A DNA stretch of 64,000 nt from Celeribacter halophilus (GCF_900114135.1 NZ_FORY01000002.1:1-64000), one strand, 5' to 3'; numbered from the stretch's first letter, positions 8,008 through 16,106 are shown. Notes: generated by a model from the sequence alone, not told the origin. A program made the numbers and translations.

Positions 8008-8032
8008 CGGCCAGTCCTTAACGAACTGGCCG
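8008..8032 (-). terminator. Hairpin terminator after the lipoprotein operon
   Basis: Perfect 8-bp inverted repeat CGGCCAGT / ACTGGCCG with a 9-nt loop, followed on the minus strand by TTTGTCG. It lies 35 bp downstream of the lipoprotein stop codon. Confidence 0.6.
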
Positions 8033-8066
8033 ATAGAATTTAGCAATAGTCCGGCTGTAAGGTGTC

Positions 8067-8672
8067 TTACCCGCCCAGGCGTTGAAATGTGCGACGGTTG
8101 TCATACCCGATGCCAAGCCACCCTCGTGTGGTCTCCGCAATTTTCAGCACAATCCGTTTCCGCTCCATATACCCTCGTGATCCGCCATCTGCGGCGACTT
8201 TTGCAGGCCCGTCAGCGGCGATGATTTGTTCAGGAACAAGGACCGCGTGGGTTCGAGCGTCCAGAACCTTGATTTTGAAGCGGACGCTTTCCACGCCCGT
8301 GCCGGACGGTGCTCTGTAGAAGGCCTTGGGAGTAAGTGCGTGAAACTTGATCAATTCAACATCCCAAATTACAGGCACACTGTCTTTGAGCGACGCGCTT
8401 CCTTCTTTCAATCCGTCTTTGACAATATCGGCCACTTGTTGACGTGTGTCGCCGGTCTGTTCGCCATACCAGACGATATCTTCTGACGGGATCATGTAAT
8501 TTTCGGTGTTCACTGTAAGATCATAGGGCACCGTGACAATGATGTCTTTGACATGCCATGACCGTGAGACCTCAGGCGGCAACGTCTTGTAATCGACAAG
8601 GAAGGCCGAACTACAGCCAGCAAGGCCGAGCAAGGCCAATGAGAGAAACAACCTGCGTGATGTACGGATCAT
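8067..8672 (-). CDS. Lipoprotein of unknown function
   Basis: A 201-aa protein with a lipoprotein signal peptide: MIRTSRRLFLSLALLGLAGCSS, lipobox LAGC with Cys20 as the predicted lipidated residue. The mature part resembles small Rhodobacteraceae lipoproteins of the DUF6778 type (WHVKDIIVTVPYDLTVNTEN, EDIVWYGEQTGDTRQQVADI). It would sit on a membrane facing the periplasm. It is downstream of the overlapping operon at 8741-10831, in the same direction with a 68-bp gap, and may be co-transcribed. Its role is unknown. Confidence 0.75.
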   Translation of the reverse strand: MIRTSRRLFLSLALLGLAGCSSAFLVDYKTLPPEVSRSWHVKDIIVTVPYDLTVNTENYMIPSEDIVWYGEQTGDTRQQVADIVKDGLKEGSASLKDSVPVIWDVELIKFHALTPKAFYRAPSGTGVESVRFKIKVLDARTHAVLVPEQIIAADGPAKVAADGGSRGYMERKRIVLKIAETTRGWLGIGYDNRRTFQRLGG

Positions 8673-8740
8673 TAAGGTTTCCTTTTCTTGTTGTTATATC
8701 TTGTTACACAGACGCAAAAACACAGTGTTCCTACTTGCGG

Positions 8741-9733
8741 TTACGCAATGAGGCGGTTTTCATCAATGCGATGGACATCCGTGAGATGAAAAACATCGTC
8801 CGGTGTTGATTGTGCAGCGATTCCGAGATCGGGCAAATCCGTATCTACAGTTTGGCGAGACCCGGTGGCTGAGGGAAGGCTGACAATATCCCAGTGGCTT
8901 TCAACTGCCACATGATGGTCGAGCCACCCTTCAAGGCAGGTATAAGTTTGGATTTTGAGGTCAAAGCCAACCTTTTGCCATCTCTTTTGTATGCAACGTA
9001 AATGTCCGTAGGTCCGACGCGGGTTGAAGTGCTCGGTTTCATCTTCAGCAAAAAGTACAATTGCAGCACGGGACGCACCTTCTTTGCGCGCCTGATCTAT
9101 TGCGAAATCGACTGGATAAAGGCCATCGCAAGAGATAATTCCTTGTGGAATGCCCACTATTGGATCCGCTTCTGCCAAAAACATTACGGCGGTCCATGTG
9201 TCATTCATCGTGTTATCCGTTCTTATTTGTGTAGAAAGACATTCTGTGCCGGGTGTTACAGTGGAAAGGTCAATCGGCTCTCTTTCCTGCATCCAACCTG
9301 TTTGAGTTGCAGGGGCGCCCGCTGCCCGCCATGCAACACGTGTTTTTCGCATGTTGGTCTTTCCGGAAGGTATCACCACTTCAAGCATAAACCCTTCGCA
9401 GGTTATGCCCGTGGCGCGCACGTCGCGCTTGGCCTTGGTTTTCGAGGATAAGAACAGAATATCGGGAGGTGAGGAAAACTTGGTGATGAACGGCACATAA
9501 AAGCGAAGGTGCTGTTTGTGCGGTCGAAACCCGTCATTCAAACCGGCGTGAATGCGGAGATCCAAGGTACCATCAAACCGCAGTTCGATATCGCCATAAG
9601 GGCCGATATATATCTGTTGATCCTCAAACAGTATTTGCGAACTCTCGCGCTGCGCAAACCAGACATTCCGAGAGATTGTCGCTTCTGTGGGGACTGCCTG
9701 TCGAACACAGGGCTTTGTGAAAGGAAATCTCAT
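8741..9733 (-). CDS. Unknown protein, 330 aa, last gene of an overlapping operon
   Basis: I place the start at 9733, directly after GGAGGAGCACG and overlapping the stop of the 220-aa gene by ATGA. The protein starts MRFPFTKPCVRQAVPTE. It has no signal peptide or obvious membrane helix and contains scattered Cys and Trp residues. One stretch, IYIGPYGDIELRFDGTLDLRI, looks beta-rich. No family was recognised. Because translation is coupled through the preceding genes, it probably works with the degenerate Hint-like protein upstream. Confidence 0.65.
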   Translation of the reverse strand: MRFPFTKPCVRQAVPTEATISRNVWFAQRESSQILFEDQQIYIGPYGDIELRFDGTLDLRIHAGLNDGFRPHKQHLRFYVPFITKFSSPPDILFLSSKTKAKRDVRATGITCEGFMLEVVIPSGKTNMRKTRVAWRAAGAPATQTGWMQEREPIDLSTVTPGTECLSTQIRTDNTMNDTWTAVMFLAEADPIVGIPQGIISCDGLYPVDFAIDQARKEGASRAAIVLFAEDETEHFNPRRTYGHLRCIQKRWQKVGFDLKIQTYTCLEGWLDHHVAVESHWDIVSLPSATGSRQTVDTDLPDLGIAAQSTPDDVFHLTDVHRIDENRLIA

Positions 9734-10392
9734 CGTGCTCCTCCCTGCAGACCGGAAGCGTAACGAGAATTTACGCGCGGTGGCGGGGTGCAATCCGCAA
9801 ATGTGCAGTTGAAACTGCTTAGGACAAGAGTTTCCTCCGGCGAAAGAAGCAAGCGATCTTGTGGGGGAATATAGAGCAGGTCGTCATGCACATCTGACGT
9901 CCGGTTCCTATCCCATAATCCATGTGTGTCATCGGACGGTAACGGAGGAAGAAAGACATTCAGGTCATCTATCTGCAGCCAACCAAACGCATCCAGCTCA
10001 AGTGCCACACATTCCGAAAACCCCGTGGACGCTTGCCACGAAAATGCAGGAACATGGCCGACAATGGATTTGACCGGAAAAGCCACTTCTGAACTGCCGA
10101 AATACAATTCACATAGGGCGTGAGAGCAGGAGAGATATGCTTCGGAACATAGAGAGGTTTCGCCAAGCTCCGTGCTGGCATTCACCCACGGCACATCGGT
10201 CAAATAGGCGCGCACTGATAAAACCGTAGATTGGCGGCCATCATTCAACTGGATTTTCATACCAGATCTGATGTCCGAGGCAGCCATATGGCGGCCACCG
10301 GTATTTATGATCGAAAAAGGTCGCAGACCGGTGAGAAAGTATCTTTTCGTATCGCCTCTGTCGGAGAACTGATTTGCCTCATGATGTTTCAT
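9730..10392 (-). CDS. Degenerate Hint-like domain protein
   Basis: 220 aa. Residues about 21-155 align with the Hint_2 domain of the RTX protein at 5277-7460: AASDIRSGMKIQLNDG with AVENLKTGDLVMTMDHG, LSCSHALC with VSRQHRIL, FGSSEVAFPVKSIVGH with FGVQEILVAAIKLVGH. The catalytic N-terminal Cys of Hint domains falls on Thr21, so splicing-type chemistry is unlikely. The S-x-x-H motif (Ser88-His91) is kept. The start at 10392 is supported by ATGA overlap with the upstream gene. A regulatory or binding role for the fold is inference. Confidence 0.6.
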   Translation of the reverse strand: MKHHEANQFSDRGDTKRYFLTGLRPFSIINTGGRHMAASDIRSGMKIQLNDGRQSTVLSVRAYLTDVPWVNASTELGETSLCSEAYLSCSHALCELYFGSSEVAFPVKSIVGHVPAFSWQASTGFSECVALELDAFGWLQIDDLNVFLPPLPSDDTHGLWDRNRTSDVHDDLLYIPPQDRLLLSPEETLVLSSFNCTFADCTPPPRVNSRYASGLQGGAR

Positions 10393-10637
10393 TTATGCCC
10401 TAAACCGTTTTCTTCGAGGCCCTTTTCCCCTGCTTGGCGGATCACTGTCGATTGCAGGGCGATTGGAGAAACAGACAAAAAAACGTCTTTGCCAGTATTG
10501 AGCAAAGACAATGCCTCCATACAAAAGGCACCATTTTTTCGCATCATTGATGCACCTTCAAGTGGTGCCATGCGGACTTGCTCTGAGCCGCCCGCGTTTG
10601 AAATTACTATCGCCCAAGAGTGAGATGTATTGATCAT
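10389..10637 (-). CDS. Unknown small protein, 82 aa
   Basis: Begins MINTSHSWAIVISNAGGSEQ and ends QAGEKGLEENGLGHK. It overlaps both neighbours by ATGA, so it is the second gene in a tightly coupled set of four. No domain, signal peptide or membrane segment was recognised. The overlaps on both sides are the main evidence that it is real. Confidence 0.5.
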   Translation of the reverse strand: MINTSHSWAIVISNAGGSEQVRMAPLEGASMMRKNGAFCMEALSLLNTGKDVFLSVSPIALQSTVIRQAGEKGLEENGLGHK

Positions 10638-10831
10638 GCGAAATTCGTTACTTTATTGCGCGCGATCCATCTCATAGGCCCCCGCTCAAAGTTGATATGA
10701 AAGAAAACACACGCGCTTGACGCGCATTGCATCGCCCTGTTGCTCATTAATAACTCAAATGGATGCTCAAGCTTGTCGTAAAAAGGACGAGCATATCTGT
10801 TGAGGGCAAATATGTTCGGTATATCTATCAT
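10634..10831 (-). CDS. Unknown small protein, 65 aa, first gene of the operon
   Basis: I chose the start at 10831 (MIDIPNIFALNRYARPFYDK) because GGAGGCTA lies immediately upstream. A longer frame upstream lacks such a site. The stop overlaps the next start by ATGA. The protein is basic and aromatic-rich (SACVFFHINFERGPMRWIAR) with no recognised family. It leads an operon that diverges from an AraC-type regulator 233 bp away. Confidence 0.5.
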   Translation of the reverse strand: MIDIPNIFALNRYARPFYDKLEHPFELLMSNRAMQCASSACVFFHINFERGPMRWIARNKVTNFA

Positions 10832-11064
10832 TAGCCTCCAATCCACCTCCGAAAGACTATATCCCAGAAACATAAGGAGTCGCTCTCAGATTGAGCAGCA
10901 TGTAGTTGGATTCGCGCTTAGGCTTATGGGGGCTTGCGAAGTTTGGTTTATATTCAGAACAATCAGCCGTTCGTGCAAAAGCATAGCATCGAGCTTGGCC
11001 TTAAAGAGTTGCGGCGTTGTGGAAATAAGAGACGCTTAGAAAATGTCATCCGGGGTAGCTTTTT
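10832..11064. promoter_or_regulatory. Divergent promoter region between unknown operon and AraC regulator
   Basis: 233 bp separate the start codons of the divergent unknown operon and the AraC-type gene. AraC regulators often act on such divergent neighbours. No clear operator repeat could be picked out by eye. Confidence 0.4.
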
Positions 11065-12069
11065 ATGAAAGCTCCCCCTTTTCTGGACGTCACCACATCG
11101 AAAATCCGCCAAGCACATGAACTACAAGTACAAAACTGGGACGAATTGTCTGAATGGGCCAGTGGGAACATCACTTCGGTGTCCATGACACCATTGGGTC
11201 ACACAGAACTTCCCAATGGCATTTTCCACTCTATGCGTGTGGGGCGTATCGGAATTTCACGCTCTATGTATGGAAAGGCTACACTTGTAAGTGGTGAAGA
11301 ATGTTTTGGCGCACCCGTTATCGTCTCCACAAATATTCGCGGCCACTCAATTCCGGAACTGCAGGGCAAAGAAGATCTTGTGAACGGCCCTGACATGAGC
11401 TTTGTCTCTGATCTGTCTCAGGGGTCTCACCGCACGCAGTTAAGTGAAGACAACGTGCAGATGCAACTGGCCATAGACCCTAAACTGTTGAACGAAGTCG
11501 GTCGCAATTGGTTCGGTAATATCCATGAAAACAAAACGTGGCAAACCAAGACCCGTTTTGGCGGGCGCGGGACTCGTTGGTATGCCTGCTTAACCTACAT
11601 CATGCGGTTGATCGCCGAGACGTCACATCCGTTGTCGAACCGCAACATACAGCACATCGAAGAAACCCTGTGCGCAAATCTGCTTGAAAACTGGGCGGCA
11701 CAATCCGGTATCAACCTCTCTGAAGAAAACAACATTATTGTTCCGCGCATCATTCGGATGGCCGAAGAATACATTATTGAACACGCCGCTGATGCGCCTA
11801 CACTGGCAGAAATTGCGCAAAACGTTGATATCAGCGTTCGCAACCTCACAATGAACTTCAAGAAATTCCGTGGCTGCACGCCAGGTCAGTTTCTTCGGGA
11901 GCAAAGGTTACAAGCTGCGCGCAGTGAATTTCTCTCCAGTGATCAAGAGCACACAGTTAGCCAGATTGCAGCAAGTTTGGGCTATATACATATGGGAGAG
12001 TTCGCGAAGGCCTATCGCAAACGTTTCGGTGAAAAACCTTCAGAAACCTTGAAGCGCACAATCTGGTAA
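11065..12069 (+). CDS. AraC-family transcriptional regulator
   Basis: A 334-aa regulator. Residues 1-220 form an AraC_binding_2-like sensor domain, as in OruR or ThcR-type regulators. The C-terminus holds two HTH motifs: TLAEIAQNVDISVRNLTMNF and HTVSQIAASLGYIHMGEFAK, with the family end FGEKPSETLKR. It probably controls the divergent operon at 8067-10831. The final codons TGG-TAA are built from the tip of the IS66-type element inserted here, so the native C-terminus may have been a few residues different. Confidence 0.88.
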   Translation: MKAPPFLDVTTSKIRQAHELQVQNWDELSEWASGNITSVSMTPLGHTELPNGIFHSMRVGRIGISRSMYGKATLVSGEECFGAPVIVSTNIRGHSIPELQGKEDLVNGPDMSFVSDLSQGSHRTQLSEDNVQMQLAIDPKLLNEVGRNWFGNIHENKTWQTKTRFGGRGTRWYACLTYIMRLIAETSHPLSNRNIQHIEETLCANLLENWAAQSGINLSEENNIIVPRIIRMAEEYIIEHAADAPTLAEIAQNVDISVRNLTMNFKKFRGCTPGQFLREQRLQAARSEFLSSDQEHTVSQIAASLGYIHMGEFAKAYRKRFGEKPSETLKRTIW

Positions 12070-12093
12070 GCGGTAAGCGGTAAGCGGTAAGCG
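12066..12093 (+). repeat. Four tandem copies of GTAAGCG at the AraC stop codon
   Basis: GTAAGCG is repeated four times without spacers. The first copy supplies the TAA stop of the AraC gene, and the last begins the presumed left end of the IS66-type element. GTAAGCG is the usual tip of IS66-family terminal repeats, so the array looks like an amplification of the element end. Confidence 0.7.
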
Positions 12094-12113
12094 TTCGCTG
12101 GCGCTCACCTTTT
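12086..12113 (+). terminator. Terminator-like hairpin after the AraC gene
   Basis: GGTAAGCG / CGCTCACC form an 8-bp stem with one mismatch around an 8-nt loop, followed by TTTT. It coincides with the left end of the IS66-type element. Confidence 0.5.
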
Positions 12114-12499
12114 GCTCGATTGTCTGATCTGCGATGCCGTGTCCGATGGAGATCGGTGTAGGATTTTCGCGATGGCGACTACGGTGGAGTTTCTCAGGAA
12201 CTACGGGGTGGACATACGGACCAATGGTCAGCGACGCTGGCCGGATGAGGTCAAGGCGCGGATCGCGGCTGAGAGTTTAAAGCCCGGGGCGACGGTGAAC
12301 GGGGTTGCTGCGCGGTATGGGCTTCGGGCAAACCATCTGTCGGAATGGCGCCGTCGGGCGCGTGACGGCAGGTTGGTTTTACCCGCAGTTGAAGAGAACG
12401 ACTTTTGTTTTGCGCCGATCGTGGTGTCGGATGATGGCGGCGATGCTCCTGTGCCAGCAGCTGTCTGTCGTCAGAGTTTTTGGAACCAGAGGCGGCCTA
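12087..12499 (+). mobile_element. IS66-family element, left remnant
   Basis: Begins with the IS66-type tip GTAAGCG and carries the 5' part of the TnpA accessory gene. It is cut at about 12500 by an IS3-family element. No tnpB or tnpC follows on the far side, so only the left end survives. Confidence 0.65.
12172..12499 (+). pseudogene. tnpA: IS66-family accessory protein TnpA, 3' truncated
   Basis: Start at 12172 ([20 protein letters not shown]). Family features are [19 protein letters not shown], the [23 protein letters not shown] and [12 protein letters not shown]. The normal C-terminus is replaced from about residue 98 by unrelated sequence ([11 protein letters not shown]) that runs into the IS3-type element. 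Non-functional remnant. Confidence 0.8.
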
Positions 12500-12535
12500 A
12501 ACTAAGAGAGAGTTTGGCTCATCTGGTTGGTTAGA

Positions 12536-13515
12536 TTATGCAGCGTGCTGGCGGTGATGCAAACGGCGCGTTTCGAGCGTCTTGCGTTTGATCCTTTCCC
12601 TTTGTTGTAAAATGGCTTTGTCACGCCCGAAGTATACATCTGCGGGTGTGACGTTGTTGATGCTCTCATGATAGCGTTGGTGGTTATAGCGATCGACGAA
12701 GGCTTCAATTTGCGCTTCGAGATCGCCGGGCAGGAAGTCGTTTTCGAGCAAGATGCGGTTCTTCAAGGTCTGATGCCATCGTTCGATCTTGCCTTGGGTT
12801 TGTGGATGATACGGCGCACCACGTGAGTGCTTCATGCCCTTGTCTTTCAGCCACTCCGCCAAGTCGCCCGAGACGTAACTGGATCCGTTGTCGCTAAGCA
12901 ATCTCGGTTTATGAACGACGTGAACTTGGTCGCAACCGGATGCCTGCAATGCGAGGCCAAGCGTATCGGTAACGTCCTCAGTCCGCATGTTGGTGCAGAG
13001 CTTCCAGGAGACGATGTAGCGGCTGTAATCATCGAGGACTGTACTGAGATAGAACCAGCCCCAACCAAGGACTTTGATGTAGGTGAAGTCAGTCTGCCAC
13101 AACTGGTTGATCCTAGTCGTTTTGTCTTTGAACTCGTTCGCTGCCTTGAGCACGATGAATGCCGGGCTGGTGATCAAATCATGCGCCTTCAGCACCCGAT
13201 ACACAGTGGATTCTGAGACAAAATAGCGTTCCAGATCCGTGAACGTCACGGCCCGCTCGCGCGGTGACAGTTCCGTCTCCAGCAAGGCGAGGTCGACAAC
13301 CTTGCGCTTCACCTCGTCGGGCACACGGTTCCAGACGTGTTTGGGCTTGGGAGACTGATCCTGCAAGCCAGCCTCGCCGCGCTGAAGATACTGGTCGTAC
13401 CAGCGATAGAACGTGGTGCGGGGAATGCCAGCTTGGTCAATGTTAGACGGGCCGACAGATGGCTCTCTTCAACCAACCGGATGATCTCAAGCTTCTCAGA
13501 TGCAGGGTGTCTCAT
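12536..13515 (-). pseudogene. IS3-family transposase OrfB with a frameshift
   Basis: The start MRHPASEKLEIIRLVEESHL at 13515 overlaps the orfA stop by ATGA. At about 13431-13437 one G is missing (CTGGCATTCCC where relatives have CTGGGCATTCCC), shifting the frame. The correct frame resumes IPRTTFYRWYDQYLQ and continues QDQSPKPKHVWNRV to the end. The DDE core is readable: QTDFTYIKV, LSDNGSSYVSGD and QGKIERWHQTLKNR. The original gene was intact apart from this deletion. Confidence 0.85.
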
Positions 13516-13916
13516 TCGTGGTCGCCCCCACCGTCGTACATGCTTTTTTTGAGCAGACGTAGTTCAAGCGTTTGTTCCGCAACCACTTCCTTGAGGCCCT
13601 TTGCCTCTCGACGCAGTTCCTTCACCACATCGGTGTTTGCAGCACGCGCCGTGTCCCCAGCAAGCCGCTTCTTACCCTGCTATCGGTCACTCGAACCGGT
13701 GGCGTTCCCGCAGCAGTCCATGAAGTCCTTGGACCATTTGTAATAGATGCCCTGTGATATACCTTCACGGCGGGATAGTTCAGCAATGCTGTCCTCGCCG
13801 CGCAGGCCATCTAGGACGATCCTGATCTTCTCTTCAGAAGAATAGTGCTTGCGTGTCGCGCGTTTGATGTCTTTGATGATCTTCTCGCCCGGGCTCTTCG
13901 TTGTCTTTCTCATCGT
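13512..13916 (-). pseudogene. IS3-family transposase OrfA interrupted by a 36-nt insertion
   Basis: The start MRKTTKSPGEKIIKDIK at 13916 is followed by the HTH SSEEKIRIVLDGLRGEDSIA and YYKWSKDFM. Then 36 inserted nt (13681-13716) add 12 codons ending in TAG. After the insert the frame is unchanged and reads GKKRLAGDTARAANTDVV and on to KKSMYDGGGDHE and the normal stop, which overlaps orfB. Without the insert this would be a standard 122-aa OrfA. Confidence 0.85.
13681..13716 (-). repeat. 36-nt hairpin insertion in orfA of IS copy B
   Basis: Removing these bases restores ATG-GAG-CAG-GGT-AAG (Met-Glu-Gln-Gly-Lys), close to the family MEAGK. The plus strand reads CACTCGAACCGGTGGCGT at 13688-13705, matching 16 of 18 bases of the insertion core at 3407-3424. 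Both form a stem of 6-7 bp with the hexaloop CGNACC. Here the insert lies in the opposite orientation relative to the host gene. Confidence 0.65.
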
Positions 13917-13983
13917 CCACTCCTCGGTGGGTACGATGAGCCAAGAACACTCTCTTAGCATATACCGCTATTTGGTCCCATAA

Positions 13984-14193
13984 GCGCTGACCTCAGGCAA
14001 AATCCACTTGAACGGGACGCTGGCCAGCCGCCAGATCGTTGGTTCTGTGGGGCACCCTAAAGTGCGTCTTGATGAACATCGCGAGGTGGCCGTCGAAGTG
14101 CAAGCTGACCGCGAGGACGTTCGTGCGCTCTCACCTGGTGCGCCGGTGACGCTTGGTGTCGATCCGGCCTCCGTCATTCTCATTCACGCTTGA
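13984..14193 (+). pseudogene. ABC importer ATPase, C-terminal TOBE fragment
   Basis: An open frame from just after a TAA at 13981 reads LNGTLASRQIVGSVGHPKV and ends VTLGVDPASVILIHA. This matches the C-terminal TOBE domain of spermidine/putrescine-type ABC ATPases. The Walker and signature motifs are absent, since the gene is cut by the IS cluster to its left. It precedes the deacetylase fragment by 23 bp, as in an operon. Confidence 0.65.
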
Positions 14194-14216
14194 TCATCTA
14201 AAAAGGAGACTACCCC

Positions 14217-14500
14217 ATGACAAAAGAAATTCTTGTAGGTTTCGGCATTGATGTGGACGCCGTCGCCGGCTGGCTCGGTTCCTATGGCGGCGAGGACAGC
14301 CCCGACGACATTTCCCGCGGTGTTTTCGCCGGCGAGGTCGGCGCGATGCGGCTTCTGGATCTGTTCGATAAACTGGACATCAAGACAACTTGGTTTATTC
14401 CGGGCCACTCTGCGGAAACTTTCCCCGAGCAAATGGCCGAAGTCGCCAAGCGCGGTCACGAGATCGGCGTTCACGGCTACAGCCACGAAAACCCGATCAC
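14217..14500 (+). pseudogene. Polysaccharide deacetylase, 3' truncated
   Basis: Preceded by AAAAAGGAGACTACCCC. The start [20 protein letters not shown], then [28 protein letters not shown] and [15 protein letters not shown], are typical of the NodB-type deacetylase N-terminal third, with the metal-binding Asp and His-x-x-x-x-His motifs. Relatives run to about 290 aa. Here the homology stops at residue 94 in GATCACCACGATCATCAC, and the frame enters the CobW remnant out of register, ending 36 codons later. Confidence 0.8.
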
Positions 14501-14902
14501 CACGATCATCACAGTCACGCTCATCACCACCACGCACACGACACCCATAGTCATCACGACTAAACCCCTGGTGTTACGATCTTTTTCCTCCAAATTGATG
14601 ATGGTATAGATTGGACAATGTTCGGAACTTGGCTTACGCTATTGTTACATCATTACGGCGACAGGATTTTTAGGGTGAAAGGCATTTTGGTGATCGAAGG
14701 GGAGGACCGCCCCGTTGCGATCCACGGCGTCCAGCACTTGGTGCATGCGCCCACGCATATGGAGAATTGGCCTGTCGGCGCGAACGGGCAGCCCCAGAGG
14801 CAGTCGCGGCTTGTCTTTATTCTCGAAGGCATCGAACCCGAACGCATTCGACGTTCGTTCGAGGCATTCATGGGCGTTGATCGCGTGCGAGCCGTTGCAT
14901 AA
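14495..14902 (+). pseudogene. CobW-family GTPase, C-terminal remnant with His-rich loop
   Basis: In frame 2 the sequence reads [19 protein letters not shown], a metal-binding His-rich loop, then a TAA at 14561, then [34 protein letters not shown] and GVQHLVHAPTHMENWP. This is the CobW C-terminal domain. The GTPase domain is missing. The left boundary is the junction with the deacetylase fragment. Reading frame conservation across the TAA shows a nonsense mutation. It ends one base into the start of the binding-protein gene. Confidence 0.75.
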
Positions 14903-16095
14903 TGACCAAGCCGCTTCGTATCCTGACCACTGAAATCCAGCCGTGGCGCAGTTTTCAGGCGCGTGCGGAAGCAGATTTGGGGTTCCCGCTGGAATTCATC
15001 GAAAAGGATTTCAATAGCGCACAGCGCACAGCTGCTTTCGCGCCCGAAAGTTTCGATGTCTACGATCAGTGTTTCCATAACCTCGATATCGTTTGGTATT
15101 GGCGCGCGGTGCAGGCCATTGATACCCAGAGAATCGAGAAATGGGATGCGCTTGACGATCTGTCGCGCATCCTGCCTGAGAAAGGAACCTGCGCGGCGGG
15201 AGATGTGCCTGCATCGCGGCTTTATGTGCAGCGGGATGCGACGCTTGCGGACTTGCCAAGCCGCTATATCTCAATGCTGCCAACCTTTTACAATTTCGAC
15301 AGTTTTGGCGTCGAGACGACGGGGCTGGACGTGGATCAGGATATCGGCAGCTGGGCCGCGCTCGTCGATCCGCGTTGGGCGGGTCAGGTGGCCTTGGTTG
15401 ATGAACCCGCTATTGGCCTGTTTGACCTTGCCATGGCTCTGTCTGCGGCGGGTCGGATTCAGTTCAAGGACATGGGCAATATGACTGTCGCGGAAATCGA
15501 CCGCCTGATTGACGAAGCAAAAGCGCTTGTCGCACGCGGGCATTTACGCCCTTTTTGGCTGCGGGCCGACGAACCTGTTGAGCGGTTCCAGAATGGCGAG
15601 TTAAAACTGGCCTCGATCTGGTCTCCAACCATTGTCGAGATGCGACGCAAAGGCATTCGCGCACGTCAAGCGCACCCCAAGGAGGGCTATCGCGCGTGGC
15701 ACGGAGGCATGTGCCTGTCGCGGCATCTCGCCGGGCGGCGTCTGGATCAGGCCTATGAGTGGCTCAACTGGTATCTTGGTGGATACGCGGGGGCAGTTGT
15801 GGCCAAGCAGGGCTATTACATGTCCGCATCCGGGCCGGTGAAGGAGCAATTGCCAGCCGAGTATTGGGATTACTGGTATGAGGGGCTGCCCGCGCGTCAG
15901 GATTTGACGGATGTCGAAGGCCGCGTTGCGATTAAGGCGGGGCATATCCGTGCGGGCGGGTCGTGGAAGGCGCGAGGGCGCAATATTGCGATTTGGAATA
16001 CCACGATGGACGAACACAATTACGTCGTTCGCCGCTGGAAAGAACTGGTGGCGCTGGCTGCGCAAAAACACCGCGTCCAGCGACGCGTAAGCTGA
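14902..16095 (+). CDS. PotD-like extracellular solute-binding protein
   Basis: A 397-aa periplasmic-binding-protein fold of the spermidine/putrescine type: ILTTEIQPWRSFQARAE, DSFGVETTGLDVDQDIGSWAALVDPRWAGQVALVDEP, and AYEWLNWYLGGYAGAVVAKQGYYMSAS. The start overlaps the CobW stop by one base. No Sec or lipoprotein signal is visible before the fold, which is odd for a binding protein. The matching permeases are not in the window and only a fragment of the ATPase remains, so the system is probably non-functional or relies on another transporter. Confidence 0.8.
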   Translation: MTKPLRILTTEIQPWRSFQARAEADLGFPLEFIEKDFNSAQRTAAFAPESFDVYDQCFHNLDIVWYWRAVQAIDTQRIEKWDALDDLSRILPEKGTCAAGDVPASRLYVQRDATLADLPSRYISMLPTFYNFDSFGVETTGLDVDQDIGSWAALVDPRWAGQVALVDEPAIGLFDLAMALSAAGRIQFKDMGNMTVAEIDRLIDEAKALVARGHLRPFWLRADEPVERFQNGELKLASIWSPTIVEMRRKGIRARQAHPKEGYRAWHGGMCLSRHLAGRRLDQAYEWLNWYLGGYAGAVVAKQGYYMSASGPVKEQLPAEYWDYWYEGLPARQDLTDVEGRVAIKAGHIRAGGSWKARGRNIAIWNTTMDEHNYVVRRWKELVALAAQKHRVQRRVS

Positions 16096-16106
16096 GGATG
16101 ATCCCG

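Larger units (their letters stand above)
12500..13960 (-). mobile_element. IS3-family insertion sequence (copy B), decayed
   Basis: About 1.46 kb with imperfect terminal repeats: CTAAGAGAGAGTTTGGCTCATC at 12502 and the complement of GATGAGCCAAGAACACTCTCTTAG at 13935-13958. It encodes orfA and orfB on the minus strand. OrfA carries a 36-nt insertion with an in-frame stop, and orfB has a one-base deletion. No target duplication was found. It interrupts the IS66 remnant. Confidence 0.85.

Noticed and set aside
7758-8043. 82-codon frames on both strands between the RTX pair and the lipoprotein
   Set aside because: Composition is not coding-like, and they overlap the terminator hairpin at 8008-8032.
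14503-14560. CRISPR-like or tandem repeat of CAC/CAT triplets
   Set aside because: It is codon repetition of a His-rich protein loop, not an array with spacers.
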